From positions 1 through 64,000 of the forward strand of contig NZ_JAUNUG010000011.1 of the NCBI RefSeq assembly GCF_030538285.1: DNA of 64,000 nt. The letters are read 5' to 3'. The translations under genes and the position numbers were made by a program. A model generated the notes under the pieces. The model saw only the letters and a list, made by a program, of their open reading frames with translations. It had not been told where the DNA came from and made no database searches. Of the stretch, positions 7,991 through 17,237 are shown one piece after another; position 1 is the first letter of the stretch; every line of letters begins with the position of its first letter. The stretch is from Corynebacterium sp. (lineage in GTDB: Bacteria > Actinomycetota > Actinomycetes > Mycobacteriales > Mycobacteriaceae).

Positions 7991-9558
7991 CTCGTACCGC
8001 CCTTGTCATCGGAGCCGGCGTCGCCGGTCTGGCCACCGCCGCCCTGCTGGGGCAGGAGGGGTACCAGGTGACGGTCGTCGAGAAGCTCGACACCGTCGGC
8101 GGGCGCGCCGGGGATCTCACCGTGGAGCAGTGGCCCGGTTTCCGCTGGGACACCGGCCCTTCCTGGTACCTCATGCCCGATGCCTTCGAGCATTTCTACC
8201 GGTTGTTGGGCACCTCCAGCGAAGAGCAGCTGGACCTGGTCGACCTCAGCCCCGCCTACCGGGTGTTCCCCGAGGGTGGGCAGCCCGTCGACGTGCCCAG
8301 CGGGGTCGATGAGGCCGCAGCGCTGTTCGAAGAGATCGAGCCCGGCGCGGGACAAAAGCTGCGCGATTACCTCGACAGTGCCGGGGACTCCTACCGGATT
8401 GCTCTGGAACGGTTCCTGTACACCACGTTCTCGGCGCTGAAACCCCTCGTACACCGCGATGTGCTCTCCCGCGCCGGGAGGCTCGGTCGGCTGCTGACGG
8501 GCTCGCTGGAAGACTTCGTCAATAAGCGTTTCACCGATACCCGCCTGCGTCAGATCCTCACCTATCCGGCGGTGTTCCTGTCTTCCAGGCCGGAATCGAC
8601 CCCGGCGCTGTACCACCTCATGAGCCACACCGACCTGGTGCAGGGCGTGCGTTACCCGGTCGGCGGATTCACCTCTGTCGTCAACTCGCTGCACCGCCTG
8701 GCGCTGGAGCAAGGGGTGAAGATCCGGCTGAACACGGAAGTCACGGCGATCACGAGCGTCGATAAGCAGGCGACAGGGCTGCGGGTGCGCACCGCCGATG
8801 GGCAGGTGGAGGAACTGCACGCCGACATCGTCGTCTCCGGTGCGGACCTGCATCACACCGAGACCCGACTCCTGCCCGCGGAGCTGCGTACCTACCCGGA
8901 GAAGTACTTCGCCAAACGGGATCCAGGCATCGGCACGGTGCTGGTCATGCTCGGCGTGCGTGGCCGGTTGCCGCAGCTCGTCCACCACAACCTGCTGTTC
9001 AGTAGGGACTGGTCCACCGATTTCGCCGCTGTCTTCGACGGCCCGCAGGCGCAGCGCCCGCTGGATGCTTCCCAGTCGATCTATGTCTCCATGCCCTCGG
9101 CCACCGAGGAGGGTGTCGCCCCGCCGGAGCACGAGAATCTCTTCATCCTGGTACCGGTCGCCGCCGCGGAATCCCTCGGCCACGGCACTTTATTCCGCGG
9201 GTCCGGCACGCCGGCCGTCGAGGCGATTGCCGACGCCGCCGTCGCCCAGCTCGCAGACTGGGCAGGGATCCCGGATCTTATCGAGCGCATCGTCACCCGC
9301 CACACCGTCGGGCCCGCCGACTTTGCCGAGCGCTATCACGCCTGGAGTGGCGGTTCCATCGGCCCGGCGCACACGCTGCGACAGTCCGCCTTCTTTCGCG
9401 GCCGCAACGTCTCCGGCAAGGTGAAAGGTCTCTATTACGCCGGTGCGACCACGGTGCCGGGGGTGGGCGTGCCCATGTGCCTGATCTCCGCGGAGAACGT
9501 CATCAAACGTCTGCGCAGGGATGACAGCCCCGGCGCCCTGCCGGAGGTGGGTGCGTGA
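7987..9558 (+). CDS. crtI: Phytoene desaturase
   Basis: A 523-residue FAD-dependent desaturase converting phytoene to lycopene. The N-terminal dinucleotide fold GAGVAGLATAALLGQEGYQV and the C-terminal carotenoid-desaturase region YYAGATTVPGVGVPMCL are clear, as is RWDTGPSWYLMPD near residue 60. It overlaps crtB upstream and crtYe downstream (GTGA). A decamer copy at 8757 is read here as S-V-D-K. Confidence 0.93.
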   Translation: MTRTALVIGAGVAGLATAALLGQEGYQVTVVEKLDTVGGRAGDLTVEQWPGFRWDTGPSWYLMPDAFEHFYRLLGTSSEEQLDLVDLSPAYRVFPEGGQPVDVPSGVDEAAALFEEIEPGAGQKLRDYLDSAGDSYRIALERFLYTTFSALKPLVHRDVLSRAGRLGRLLTGSLEDFVNKRFTDTRLRQILTYPAVFLSSRPESTPALYHLMSHTDLVQGVRYPVGGFTSVVNSLHRLALEQGVKIRLNTEVTAITSVDKQATGLRVRTADGQVEELHADIVVSGADLHHTETRLLPAELRTYPEKYFAKRDPGIGTVLVMLGVRGRLPQLVHHNLLFSRDWSTDFAAVFDGPQAQRPLDASQSIYVSMPSATEEGVAPPEHENLFILVPVAAAESLGHGTLFRGSGTPAVEAIADAAVAQLADWAGIPDLIERIVTRHTVGPADFAERYHAWSGGSIGPAHTLRQSAFFRGRNVSGKVKGLYYAGATTVPGVGVPMCLISAENVIKRLRRDDSPGALPEVGA

Positions 9559-9887
9559 GTTTCGCATACTTGAGCATCCTGCTGGTCACCCTGGGCTGCA
9601 TGGTCCTGTGTGATTGGCGCTGGAACCTCGCGTTCTTCCACGACGCCCGCCGCGCCAGCATCCTCAGCGCCGTCGTGGTGGGGGCCTTCCTCGTGTGGGA
9701 CGCCCTGGGGATTGTCACCGGATCCTTCTACCGGGGTGCCTCCGACTACATGACGGGCATCGAGTTGGCCCCAGAAATGCCCATCGAGGAGCCGATCTTC
9801 CTGTTCTTCCTCACCTATCTCACCATCAACCTCACGTCCGCAGCGCGGATGCTTCTCGACGCCCGCGTCAGGCAGGTGAGCCCATGA
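9555..9887 (+). CDS. crtYe: C50 carotenoid cyclase subunit Ye
   Basis: A 110-residue membrane protein with about three hydrophobic helices, the first half of the heterodimeric C50 carotenoid epsilon-type cyclase. GTG start at 9555 overlapping the crtI stop. The conserved motif PEMPIEEPIFLFFLTYLTINL (about residues 74-94) has the acidic residues typical of lycopene cyclase domain proteins. It acts with CrtYf on flavuxanthin-type precursors. Confidence 0.88.
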   Translation: MSFAYLSILLVTLGCMVLCDWRWNLAFFHDARRASILSAVVVGAFLVWDALGIVTGSFYRGASDYMTGIELAPEMPIEEPIFLFFLTYLTINLTSAARMLLDARVRQVSP

Positions 9888-10174
9888 CCTACCTGCTTAT
9901 CAGTGTTCCCTTCCTGGTGGTGGGGTTGGTGGTGGCCTGGTGGCGTCGTAAAGCGGCACCCCGCCAACTGGCGGTGACTGCCCTGGTCATGGCCGTGCTG
10001 CTGGTGCTCACCGCGATCTTCGACAACGTCATGATCTGGGCAGAGCTCGTCGGCTACGGCGAGGAGCAACGCCTGGGCCTCCAGCTGGGACTGGTGCCCG
10101 TGGAGGACTTCTTCTACCCCGTGTTCGCCGCGCTGGTCATCCCCGCGCTGTGGCTGGGGAAGGGACGACGATGA
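9884..10174 (+). CDS. crtYf: C50 carotenoid cyclase subunit Yf
   Basis: A 96-residue membrane protein, the second half of the C50 cyclase. The ATG at 9884 overlaps the crtYe stop. It has about three hydrophobic segments and the motif GLVPVEDFFYPVFAALVIPALWL, equivalent to the PxEE/PVED acidic motif of this cyclase family. Whether the final product is decaprenoxanthin or a ring isomer cannot be told from the sequence. Confidence 0.88.
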   Translation: MTYLLISVPFLVVGLVVAWWRRKAAPRQLAVTALVMAVLLVLTAIFDNVMIWAELVGYGEEQRLGLQLGLVPVEDFFYPVFAALVIPALWLGKGRR

Positions 10175-11028
10175 GAACCCTGCGCGGTGTTCTCGCTGCC
10201 TCCCGCCCCATCAGTTGGGTGAACACAGCCTTCCCCTTCGGCCTGGCCTACCTGCTGGTGGGAGGTGACCTCGACTGGCTGTTCTGGGTCGGTGTCGTCT
10301 TTTTCCTCATCCCGTACAACATCGCCATGTACGGCATCAACGACGTCTTCGACTACGAGTCCGACATCCGCAACCCCCGCAAGGGCGGCGTCGAGGGAGC
10401 GGTGCTCCCGAAGTCCATGCACGCGCCCCTGCTGTGGGCCTCGGTGTTGAGCACACTGCCTTTCCTGGTGGTCATGTACGCCGCCGGTACCTGGCAGTCG
10501 GCGTTGTGGCTGACGATGTCGGTGGCCGCTGTCGTGGCGTATTCCGCCCCGCCGATGCGTTTCAAGGAACGCCCGGTGCTGGACTCGGTGACCTCCTCGG
10601 CGCACTTCGTCACGCCCGCCATCGTCGGCGCCACCATCCGGGTGGGTGAACTGCCCGGCTTTTTCTGGGTGGCCGTCGGCGCTTTTTTCCTGTGGGGCAT
10701 GGCCAGCCACGCGCTCGGCGCGGTCCAGGACGTCAAGGCGGACCGGGAGGGTGAGCTGTCGTCGATAGCCACCGCCTTCGGCGCCCGCGCAGTGACGCGA
10801 CTGGCGGCTGGTGCTTACCTGGTGGCTGCGCTGCTGCTGTTCCTGCTGTCCGCCCCGGGATGGATCGTCGGAGTCGCCGGCCTGGGATATGTGGCCAACA
10901 CCCTGCGCTTCTGGAACATCACCGACGAGACCTGCGAGGACGTCAACCGCGCCTGGCGGGTGTTTCTCTGGCTGAACTACCTGGTCGGCGCAATCGTGAC
11001 GATATCCCTGGCGACGGTGTATCTGTAG
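10171..11028 (+). CDS. crtEb: Lycopene elongase (UbiA family)
   Basis: A 285-residue UbiA-type membrane prenyltransferase that adds C5 units to lycopene, giving C50 flavuxanthin. The first Asp motif is NDVFDYESD (about residues 58-66) and the second DVKADREGE (about 189-197); seven to nine membrane helices are apparent. The ATG at 10171 overlaps the crtYf stop (ATGA), so a GTG 21 nt upstream is not used. It is the last gene of the operon. Confidence 0.92.
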   Translation: MRTLRGVLAASRPISWVNTAFPFGLAYLLVGGDLDWLFWVGVVFFLIPYNIAMYGINDVFDYESDIRNPRKGGVEGAVLPKSMHAPLLWASVLSTLPFLVVMYAAGTWQSALWLTMSVAAVVAYSAPPMRFKERPVLDSVTSSAHFVTPAIVGATIRVGELPGFFWVAVGAFFLWGMASHALGAVQDVKADREGELSSIATAFGARAVTRLAAGAYLVAALLLFLLSAPGWIVGVAGLGYVANTLRFWNITDETCEDVNRAWRVFLWLNYLVGAIVTISLATVYL

Positions 11029-11125
11029 GCGGGGCGAGCGGATTGGGGAACAGTTGCTCGATAAGGCAACCGGCCGTGTCAGCACTGCAACCTATTCTGA
11101 GGGGGTAGGAGAAAGGACAGTGTTC

Positions 11126-12093
11126 ATGAATAAGAACTCGCTAAAAAGGGCGTTGTAGCTCTTGTCACCGCTCTCGCGCTGGTGTCGTGCGCAGATGAGG
11201 GGGACACGGGCATCGATGATCCTGCTACCGCGGAATCCACGGTTTCCCCGACGGCCGAACAACAGGGGTATCCCGGTATCGGCGAGGCGGTGGAGGCCCC
11301 AGGGGTGACATTGACGGTTCTCAGGGTCACCGAGGCGCAGGAACGTCCCGTTCTGGAAAGAAACCGACGGGCTGACGTTGCGGCGACCGAGACTGCGGTT
11401 CCGGACAGCGGTGGAAAATTCGTCGTCATAGAGACCCAGGTGGAGAACACTGGTTCAGAAGCGTGGGATCTGACCTGTGGTTTTGCAGTGCAGGCCAACG
11501 TTTTCGACGAGCGCGAGCGTGAGTTCGAGCCGGTCGACGAGCTGTTCCGCATTCCGGGAAACCCCGAATGCAACGACAACACCAACCCCGGGTTCGCGAA
11601 GGACATGACGTGGGTTTTCATGTTGCCCGCTGATGCTGAGCCTATGCTCCTCGGATTCGCGGATCCCTCCACCCACTACGATGACCACACATTCATCGAT
11701 CTCACCTTGACCTCTGGGGACCAGACCGAACCCACCACGACCGAGCGTATTGCCGACCCCACGACACCCGCGGCTCCAGCCGAGGAGCCGCAGGAAATCA
11801 GGCCGGTCCCTCAGTCAGAACCCGCGCCCGCACCTGCGCCCGCTTCAGCCCCCGCCAATGGAGCCCCGTGCTCGGCGGCACAGGCACTGCAGCCTGTGGT
11901 GAGTGCGAGCGGCGAAAATCTGGTGTGCGTCGGAATGGGCAATGGCTTGTACACGTGGGTATTGGGGCCACCTGCCCAGGGGGCTGGTACTGCCTCCCCC
12001 GGTGGTGCCTGCGTCGACGGTGAACACGGCGGACAGGATTCCCAGGGGCGCATGATGATGTGTATCAACGGCGAATGGATATATGGGCCCTAA
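11126..12093 (+). pseudogene. DUF4352-like lipoprotein with a frameshift in the signal peptide
   Basis: An ATG at 11126 with GGAGAAAGGA upstream starts M-N-K-N-S-L-K and then hits TAG at 11156-11158. The frame one base back reads VVALVTALALVSC-ADEG, a good lipoprotein signal ending in a lipobox. One extra A in the run CTAAAAAGG (11141-11149) would join the two. Without it the first start in the long frame is GTG 11182, just before the cysteine. The body (residues about 40-180) resembles DUF4352, followed by a Pro/Ala linker and a Cys-containing C-terminal repeat region. It could be a mutation, a slippage site or a sequencing error. Confidence 0.6.
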
Positions 12094-12196
12094 GGTAGGA
12101 ATCGGCGCCGCCCTCCCGGGAACCTTTCCCCCGTTTTCCGAGTCTAAGTATGGTGACCCCGCGCAGTCGGCGCGGGCGAGCCTACAGGGGGAAATC

Positions 12197-13108
12197 TTGT
12201 CCGTTATTACCGCCGATCGTCTCACCCGTATCCACAATGAGTGCCTCGCGCGCCTCGCCGAGCTCTATCCGAATGCGCGTTTCCTCGACGACACCGAGAT
12301 CATTCTCGACGCCGCCGCCGGCGCCCAGGCCAGTATTCACAAACTGCTCTCCATGCTCGAGCGCAACGACGAGGAGCTCGAGGGGGAGATCCTCGACCAC
12401 TTCTGGGGCTCCCTCCTCACTCCCATCGCGGAGGCGAGAAACGGCCCGGGGAGTCGTCTTCCACTGGACCGTCGTCGTGTGCTTTCGACGGTGACCAAGG
12501 TGGTCCACCGGATCGATACACTCCCCGATTTCCTGGACGGGTTCCCCTTCACCGACGACCTCGTGTTCACGTATGTGTTGCGGGAGAATGAGACCAATCA
12601 GATGGTCCCGCTGTCGCACCTCACGGAGATCGTTGACCTGGAGATCCTCGATGCCGCGGCCAACGCCAAGATCAAGGCGTATTCGCGGGGTCTCGACATT
12701 GTCCGCGAGATGGGCGGGGTCATTGTCCATGGTTTCCGGCAGACTCCGTCGATTGCTTTGCTTATCGACGACTGCCGCAGGAACCTCAAACTCAATAAGT
12801 GTGAGCACGGCTATTTCGTATCCATGCCCACCCGAAAGCACGTGGTGATTGTCCCGGCGACCCACGCGTCGATGATCCTGGCGATGGTCGAGATGACCGC
12901 CGGCACGTTCCAGAACGCCGAGGAACCGCTCGTCCCCTGGATCTACCACGTCAAAGACGGGCATTTCCACGAGCTCGTAGGCTACGAGGGCTTCGTCCTC
13001 AACGATGACCTCCTGGCGCTGCACGGCCCCGTCGAGGACTGGGAGGTGGTGGAGGGGTACTGGGGCAACTTCTACGCCGATGACCTCGAGGAGGCCGCCG
13101 CGCGGTAG
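12197..13108 (+). CDS. Conserved protein of unknown function
   Basis: About 303 residues, soluble and acidic. The preferred start is TTG 12197 (SVITADRLTRIHNEC), with AGGGGG a few bases before it; the frame stays open upstream to 12083, overlapping the lipoprotein gene. No signal peptide or membrane helix is seen. Segments that may help a search are DIVREMGGVIVHGF, KHVVIVPATHASMIL and VEDWEVVEGYWGNFYADDLE. I do not recognise the family. It carries a decamer copy at 12761 read as L-I-D. Confidence 0.65.
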   Translation: MSVITADRLTRIHNECLARLAELYPNARFLDDTEIILDAAAGAQASIHKLLSMLERNDEELEGEILDHFWGSLLTPIAEARNGPGSRLPLDRRRVLSTVTKVVHRIDTLPDFLDGFPFTDDLVFTYVLRENETNQMVPLSHLTEIVDLEILDAAANAKIKAYSRGLDIVREMGGVIVHGFRQTPSIALLIDDCRRNLKLNKCEHGYFVSMPTRKHVVIVPATHASMILAMVEMTAGTFQNAEEPLVPWIYHVKDGHFHELVGYEGFVLNDDLLALHGPVEDWEVVEGYWGNFYADDLEEAAAR

Positions 13109-13202
13109 TCCCTTTTCAGGGGTGGTTTCCGTAAACCGTGGCGGAGGTCACGTTAAGGGGACATCATGGGATGCACCCGCCCTGACCTGAAAGGAACCCG
13201 CT

Positions 13203-13556
13203 ATGGAGCCGACCCCTGACCACCCCTACTCGATGGCCAAGCGCGCCGGCGATTTCATCTTCGTCTCCGGGGCCTTGTCCGTGGATGAGAACTACCAGCC
13301 GGTGGAGGGTAGAAAAGAGGCTCTCGACGCCGCGCTTGCCCGCATGACCGAGCGCCTGGCCACCGCCGGTGGCGAGCTTAAAGACCTGGTGAAGCTGACC
13401 TACTTCGTCACCGACATCACCCTGCGCGAGGATGCCAACGAGCAGTTCGCGGAGCACTTCGCTAAGGCCCGTCCGGCGCGCACCTTCCTCGAGGCCTCGC
13501 GTCTGCCTTATGGCGCCAGCGTGGAGATCGACGCCATCGCGTACGTGGGGGACTAG
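13203..13556 (+). CDS. RidA family deaminase
   Basis: A 117-residue RidA/YjgF-type protein; such proteins hydrolyse reactive enamine/imine intermediates of amino acid metabolism. Visible family features are the start PYSMAKRAGDFIFVSGALS, the segment DLVKLTYFVTDI and the near-C-terminal catalytic-type Arg region ARPARTFLEASRLPYGASVEIDAIA. AAAGGAA precedes the ATG. It is convergent with the LCP gene, 4 bp away. Confidence 0.88.
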   Translation: MEPTPDHPYSMAKRAGDFIFVSGALSVDENYQPVEGRKEALDAALARMTERLATAGGELKDLVKLTYFVTDITLREDANEQFAEHFAKARPARTFLEASRLPYGASVEIDAIAYVGD

Positions 13557-13560
13557 CCCT

Positions 13561-15174
13561 CTAGTTCACACACCGCGGGCCGTCGCCGCCGGCGTCGATC
13601 TCGGGGGAGACCTCGGCTTCGCCGAAATCAGAGCCCGGGGTACCCACGGTCTCGGTCTCGCCGGCGCCGACGCCCGCGCCGGTGGAGGGACCGACGGAGG
13701 AGTCACCGACGAGGGAGGCGTCGCCCAGGGGGCCGGTCCAGTCGTCGTGGGTGACCACGATGAGGGTGTCGGAGTCCAGGCCGGCGTTCTCGGTGACCTC
13801 GAGGCCGCCGAGGGCATCGGCCAGCGCGCGGGCATCCGGATCGTTGGCATCGGCGGCGACGACCTGGGAGACGGTGTAGATGCCGGGCAGTGCGTTGGTG
13901 ACCTCGACGACGTCGAAGCCCTCCTCGCTGAGCCAGCCGCCGACGTTGCCGGCCAGGCCGGTGGTCACCCCGGCGTTGAGGACGTGGATGTCCTTGCCCG
14001 CCAGCTGGGCCTCCGCCGCGGGGGCGGGGGCGGGGTCATCCTCGGAGCCTTCCAGCGGGCCGAGGAGATCATCCATGAAGGCGTGGACGGTGGGGATATC
14101 GACGGTGACGATGGATTCGCCATAATCGCCGACACCGTCGATGGAGGTCACCGGGATGGTGTTGAACACGACGTTGCCGCCCGCCAGGTTGGCCAGCTGG
14201 GTGGCGAAGGACATGATGTCCCAGTTGTCGTCGATGACCACGGAACGCTCGACGGCGGTGCCCATGTCGGAGAGCTTGGTGGGGTTGGTCAGGGTACCGG
14301 CGGCCAGCACCTTGTTCACCAGGGAGGCCATGTAGGCCTGCTGGCGGACGATGCGGTCCAGGTCGCCGCGGGGCAGGCCGTGGCGTTGGCGGACGAAGGC
14401 GAGGGCCTGCGCGCCATCCAGGGTCTGGGTGCCGGCGTGGAAGTCCGCGCCGGAGAACTCGTCCTGCACGTCCTCGTTGAGACAGACCTCGACGCCGCCG
14501 ACGGCGTCGGTAAGCAGCACGAAGCCGAACAATCCGATCTCGGCATAGTGGTCGACCTCCACGCCAGTGAGATCGGACACCGCCCCGATCAGGCCCTGGC
14601 GGCCGGACTCGGTGGCGGCCTGCTCGATCTCCCGCTCGCTGGCGTTTCCGGTGGTGCCCAGCTCCTGGCGTTTGGCGATCTTATGGGCGGCGAAGACACC
14701 GTTGATCTTCATGTTGCCGAAGTCTTCATCGGCAACATAGGTATCGCGCGGGATGGAGATCGCGGTGGCGGAGGATCCGTCATTGGGCACGCGGATGACC
14801 ATGAGGGTGTCGGTGTTCTCCTCGCCGTCATCGACGCCGGCGCGCAGGCGCTCAAGTTCCTCGTCGGAGAGGGGATTGCCCTGGGCGTCGGTACGCGAAT
14901 CCGAGCCGACCAGCAGGATGTCCGTCGCCCCGTCCTGCGCCTGCCCCTTGAGCCCCTGGCCACCACCGAGCGCCAGGTTGCCGGCGGAGGCGACATCGGA
15001 GCCGAGGCGGCCCACGGCGAAGTAGCCCAATCCGGAGAGCAGCACCGTCAAAATGGCCAGGATCGCCAGGATCGCCTTGATGGGGGCGGGCCCGTACTGG
15101 CGCGTCGCCGACGCGGCCCCCGCAGTGCTGGGGGCGGCCTGGATGTCGCGGACGCGGCGGTACTTGTCACTCAC
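13561..15174 (-). CDS. lcpA: LCP family cell-wall ligase (LytR-CpsA-Psr)
   Basis: A membrane-anchored LCP protein of about 537 residues, thought to attach arabinogalactan to peptidoglycan in mycolata. A short basic cytoplasmic region, a membrane helix (IKAILAILAILTVLLSGLGY), the LCP domain with DILLVGSDSR, SIPRDTYV and the Arg-rich GLPRGDLDRIVRQQ, and a C-terminal LytR_C domain (DIHVLNAGVTTGLA onward) are seen. GTG 15174 is preferred: minus-strand TAGACT lies 8 nt before it, fitting a leaderless transcript. An upstream ATG at 15222 would add 16 residues. Divergent from the rhamnosyltransferase gene. Confidence 0.88.
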   Translation of the reverse strand: MSDKYRRVRDIQAAPSTAGAASATRQYGPAPIKAILAILAILTVLLSGLGYFAVGRLGSDVASAGNLALGGGQGLKGQAQDGATDILLVGSDSRTDAQGNPLSDEELERLRAGVDDGEENTDTLMVIRVPNDGSSATAISIPRDTYVADEDFGNMKINGVFAAHKIAKRQELGTTGNASEREIEQAATESGRQGLIGAVSDLTGVEVDHYAEIGLFGFVLLTDAVGGVEVCLNEDVQDEFSGADFHAGTQTLDGAQALAFVRQRHGLPRGDLDRIVRQQAYMASLVNKVLAAGTLTNPTKLSDMGTAVERSVVIDDNWDIMSFATQLANLAGGNVVFNTIPVTSIDGVGDYGESIVTVDIPTVHAFMDDLLGPLEGSEDDPAPAPAAEAQLAGKDIHVLNAGVTTGLAGNVGGWLSEEGFDVVEVTNALPGIYTVSQVVAADANDPDARALADALGGLEVTENAGLDSDTLIVVTHDDWTGPLGDASLVGDSSVGPSTGAGVGAGETETVGTPGSDFGEAEVSPEIDAGGDGPRCVN

Positions 15175-15182
15175 GGGGGTTA

Positions 15183-15238
15183 AGTCTAGGACATCGGGAG
15201 TGGCGTAGCGGCCCCGCGGCAACCATTCCCACTATGCT
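15183..15238. promoter_or_regulatory. Divergent leaderless promoters of lcpA and wbbL
   Basis: Minus-strand TAGACT (15183-15188) lies 8 nt before the lcpA GTG; plus-strand TATGCT (15233-15238) lies 9 nt before the wbbL GTG. Neither start has a ribosome binding site, which fits transcription starting at the start codon, common in Corynebacterium. The two envelope genes thus share a 73-bp regulatory region. Confidence 0.5.
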
Positions 15239-15247
15239 CAACGCATT

Positions 15248-16153
15248 GTGACCACCTCGCAGCCACCTATCGCCGTTATCACGGTGACCTTTTCGCCGGG
15301 CCGACACCTTCAGGCGTTCCTCGACAGCCTGCCCGCAGCCACCACCCGCAACGTGCATGTCGTGCTGGCTGACAACGGATCGAAAGATGGGGTGCCGGAG
15401 GAAGCGGCGTCGAGAAGCGACAACGTCGAGTACCTGCCCACCGGGGGCAACCTGGGGTACGGGACCGGCATGAATGTCGGGGCCCGCCACCTGCGGCCCG
15501 CCCGCGATGCGGGGGACATTAGCGCCGACTATCTGCTGCTGAGCAACCCTGACGTGGTGTTCGAGGACGGAGCGATCGATGCGCTGATCGACTGCCTCGA
15601 CAGGCACCCGCAGGCAGGTGCGGTCGGGCCGCAGATCATCGAACCGGACGGCACAATCTACCCCAGCGCCCGTGCCGTGCCTACCCTGCGCAACGGCATC
15701 GGACACGCACTGTTCGGGCAGATCTGGCCCGGTAACCCGTGGACGCGCGCGTACCAGGACAACGCCGACATGAGCGCTGAGCGGGAGGCGGGCTGGCTGT
15801 CCGGATCCTGCCTGCTCGTGCGGTGGGATGCTTTCGATGCGGTCGGCGGTTTCGACGAGCGCTACTTCATGTACATGGAGGATGTGGATCTCGGCGACCG
15901 GCTGGCGCGCGCCGGCTACACCAACGTCTACTGCCCGGCGGCGAAGATCACGCACGCCAAGGGGCATGTCGCGGGACAGCACTCGGAAACCATGCTGCCC
16001 GCGCACCACGAGTCGGCCTATCGTTTCCAGGCCGATCGCCTGCCACACTGGTGGCAGGCACCCCTGCGGGGACTGATCCGGGTAGGACTGCAGGCGCGCA
16101 GCTCCATCGCCGTCACCCGGGCCCGCGCCGACAGAAAGGACTCGCATGTCTGA
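15248..16153 (+). CDS. wbbL: Decaprenyl-PP-GlcNAc L-rhamnosyltransferase
   Basis: A 301-residue GT2 enzyme that adds rhamnose to decaprenyl-PP-GlcNAc, making the linker between peptidoglycan and arabinogalactan. Seen are VITVTFSPGRHL, VVLADNGSKDG, the metal site LSNPDVVF, and the typical GWLSGSCLLVRWDAFDAVGGFDERYFMYMEDVDL. GTG start with no ribosome site but a -10 TATGCT just upstream (probable leaderless). It overlaps the next gene by 8 nt, as in the conserved mycolata cluster wbbL - manC - whiB2. Confidence 0.9.
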   Translation: MTTSQPPIAVITVTFSPGRHLQAFLDSLPAATTRNVHVVLADNGSKDGVPEEAASRSDNVEYLPTGGNLGYGTGMNVGARHLRPARDAGDISADYLLLSNPDVVFEDGAIDALIDCLDRHPQAGAVGPQIIEPDGTIYPSARAVPTLRNGIGHALFGQIWPGNPWTRAYQDNADMSAEREAGWLSGSCLLVRWDAFDAVGGFDERYFMYMEDVDLGDRLARAGYTNVYCPAAKITHAKGHVAGQHSETMLPAHHESAYRFQADRLPHWWQAPLRGLIRVGLQARSSIAVTRARADRKDSHV

Positions 16154-17237
16154 TTTCCTTGTTGATCCCTCGCGTACCGATGCCGTCATCCTCGTCGGTG
16201 GCCGCGGCACCCGCCTGCGCCCGCTGACCGTCAACACGCCGAAGCCGATGCTGCCGACGGCGGGGTACCCCTTCCTGCAGCACCTGCTCGCCCGCATCAA
16301 GGCCGCCGGCATCACGCATGTCGTGTTGGGGACCTCCTACAAGGCGGAGGTCTTCGAGGAGTACTTCGGCGACGGCTCCGAGATGGGCCTGGACATCGAG
16401 TACGTCGTGGAGGAGGAGGCCCTGGGCACCGGCGGCGGTATCCGCAACGTCTACGACAAGCTGCGCAACGACACCGTCATGGTGTTCAACGGCGACGTCC
16501 TCGGTGGGACCGACCTGCGCGCGATCCTGAATACGCACGCCGAGAAGGAAGCAGACGTGACGATGCACCTCGTGCGCGTGCCCGACCCGCGTGCCTTCGG
16601 CTGCGTGCCCACCTCCGGCGATGGCCGGGTGCTGGAGTTCCTGGAGAAGACCGAGGATCCGCCGACCGATCAGATCAACGCTGGCTGCTACGTCTTCCGC
16701 CGCGAGATCATCGAGGAGATCCCGGCGGGGCGCGTCGTCTCCGTCGAGCGCGAGACCTTCCCCAAGCTGCTTGCCGACGGCCGCCGTGTCTTCGGCCACG
16801 TCGATTACGCCTACTGGCGCGACATGGGCCGCCCCGACGATTTCGTCCGCGGCTCCTCCGACCTGGTGCGCGGCATCGCGCATTCCCCTTTGCTGGAAGG
16901 ACGTACCGGGGAGGCGCTTGTTGACGACACCGCCGGAGTCGCCGCCGGCACGATCCTGGTCGGCGGCACGTGGGTGGGGCGTGGTTCTGAGATCGGGGCG
17001 GGTTGCCGCCTCGACGACACCGTGGTTTTCGATGGCGTGACCATTGAACCGGGCGCGGTGATCCGCGATTCCATCATCGCGTCCGGCGCCCGAATCGGTG
17101 CCAACGCGCGGATCACCGGATGTGTCATCGGTGAGGGCGCGCAGATCGGTGCGCGCTGCGAATTGGAGGGCGGAATGCGCGTCTGGCCAGGTGTGATCAT
17201 TCCGGACAATGGAGTGCGTTTCTCCTCTGACGCGTGA
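16146..17237 (+). CDS. rmlA2: Mannose-1-phosphate guanylyltransferase (nucleotidyltransferase)
   Basis: A 363-residue sugar nucleotidyltransferase with LVGGRGTRLRPLT and TPKPMLP near the N-terminus (residues about 17-40), FNGDVLGG for metal binding, and a C-terminal left-handed beta-helix made of hexapeptide repeats (GAVIRDSIIASGARIGANA). Orthologues are called RmlA2 in C. glutamicum and ManB (Rv3264c) in M. tuberculosis and make GDP-mannose for lipomannan, arabinomannan and PIMs. AAAGGA precedes the ATG inside wbbL. Confidence 0.88.
   Translation: MSDFLVDPSRTDAVILVGGRGTRLRPLTVNTPKPMLPTAGYPFLQHLLARIKAAGITHVVLGTSYKAEVFEEYFGDGSEMGLDIEYVVEEEALGTGGGIRNVYDKLRNDTVMVFNGDVLGGTDLRAILNTHAEKEADVTMHLVRVPDPRAFGCVPTSGDGRVLEFLEKTEDPPTDQINAGCYVFRREIIEEIPAGRVVSVERETFPKLLADGRRVFGHVDYAYWRDMGRPDDFVRGSSDLVRGIAHSPLLEGRTGEALVDDTAGVAAGTILVGGTWVGRGSEIGAGCRLDDTVVFDGVTIEPGAVIRDSIIASGARIGANARITGCVIGEGAQIGARCELEGGMRVWPGVIIPDNGVRFSSDA

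Noticed and set aside
13432..15183. Long plus-strand open frame opposite lcpA
   Set aside because: Gly/Val/Asp-rich shadow caused by GC-rich codons of lcpA on the other strand.
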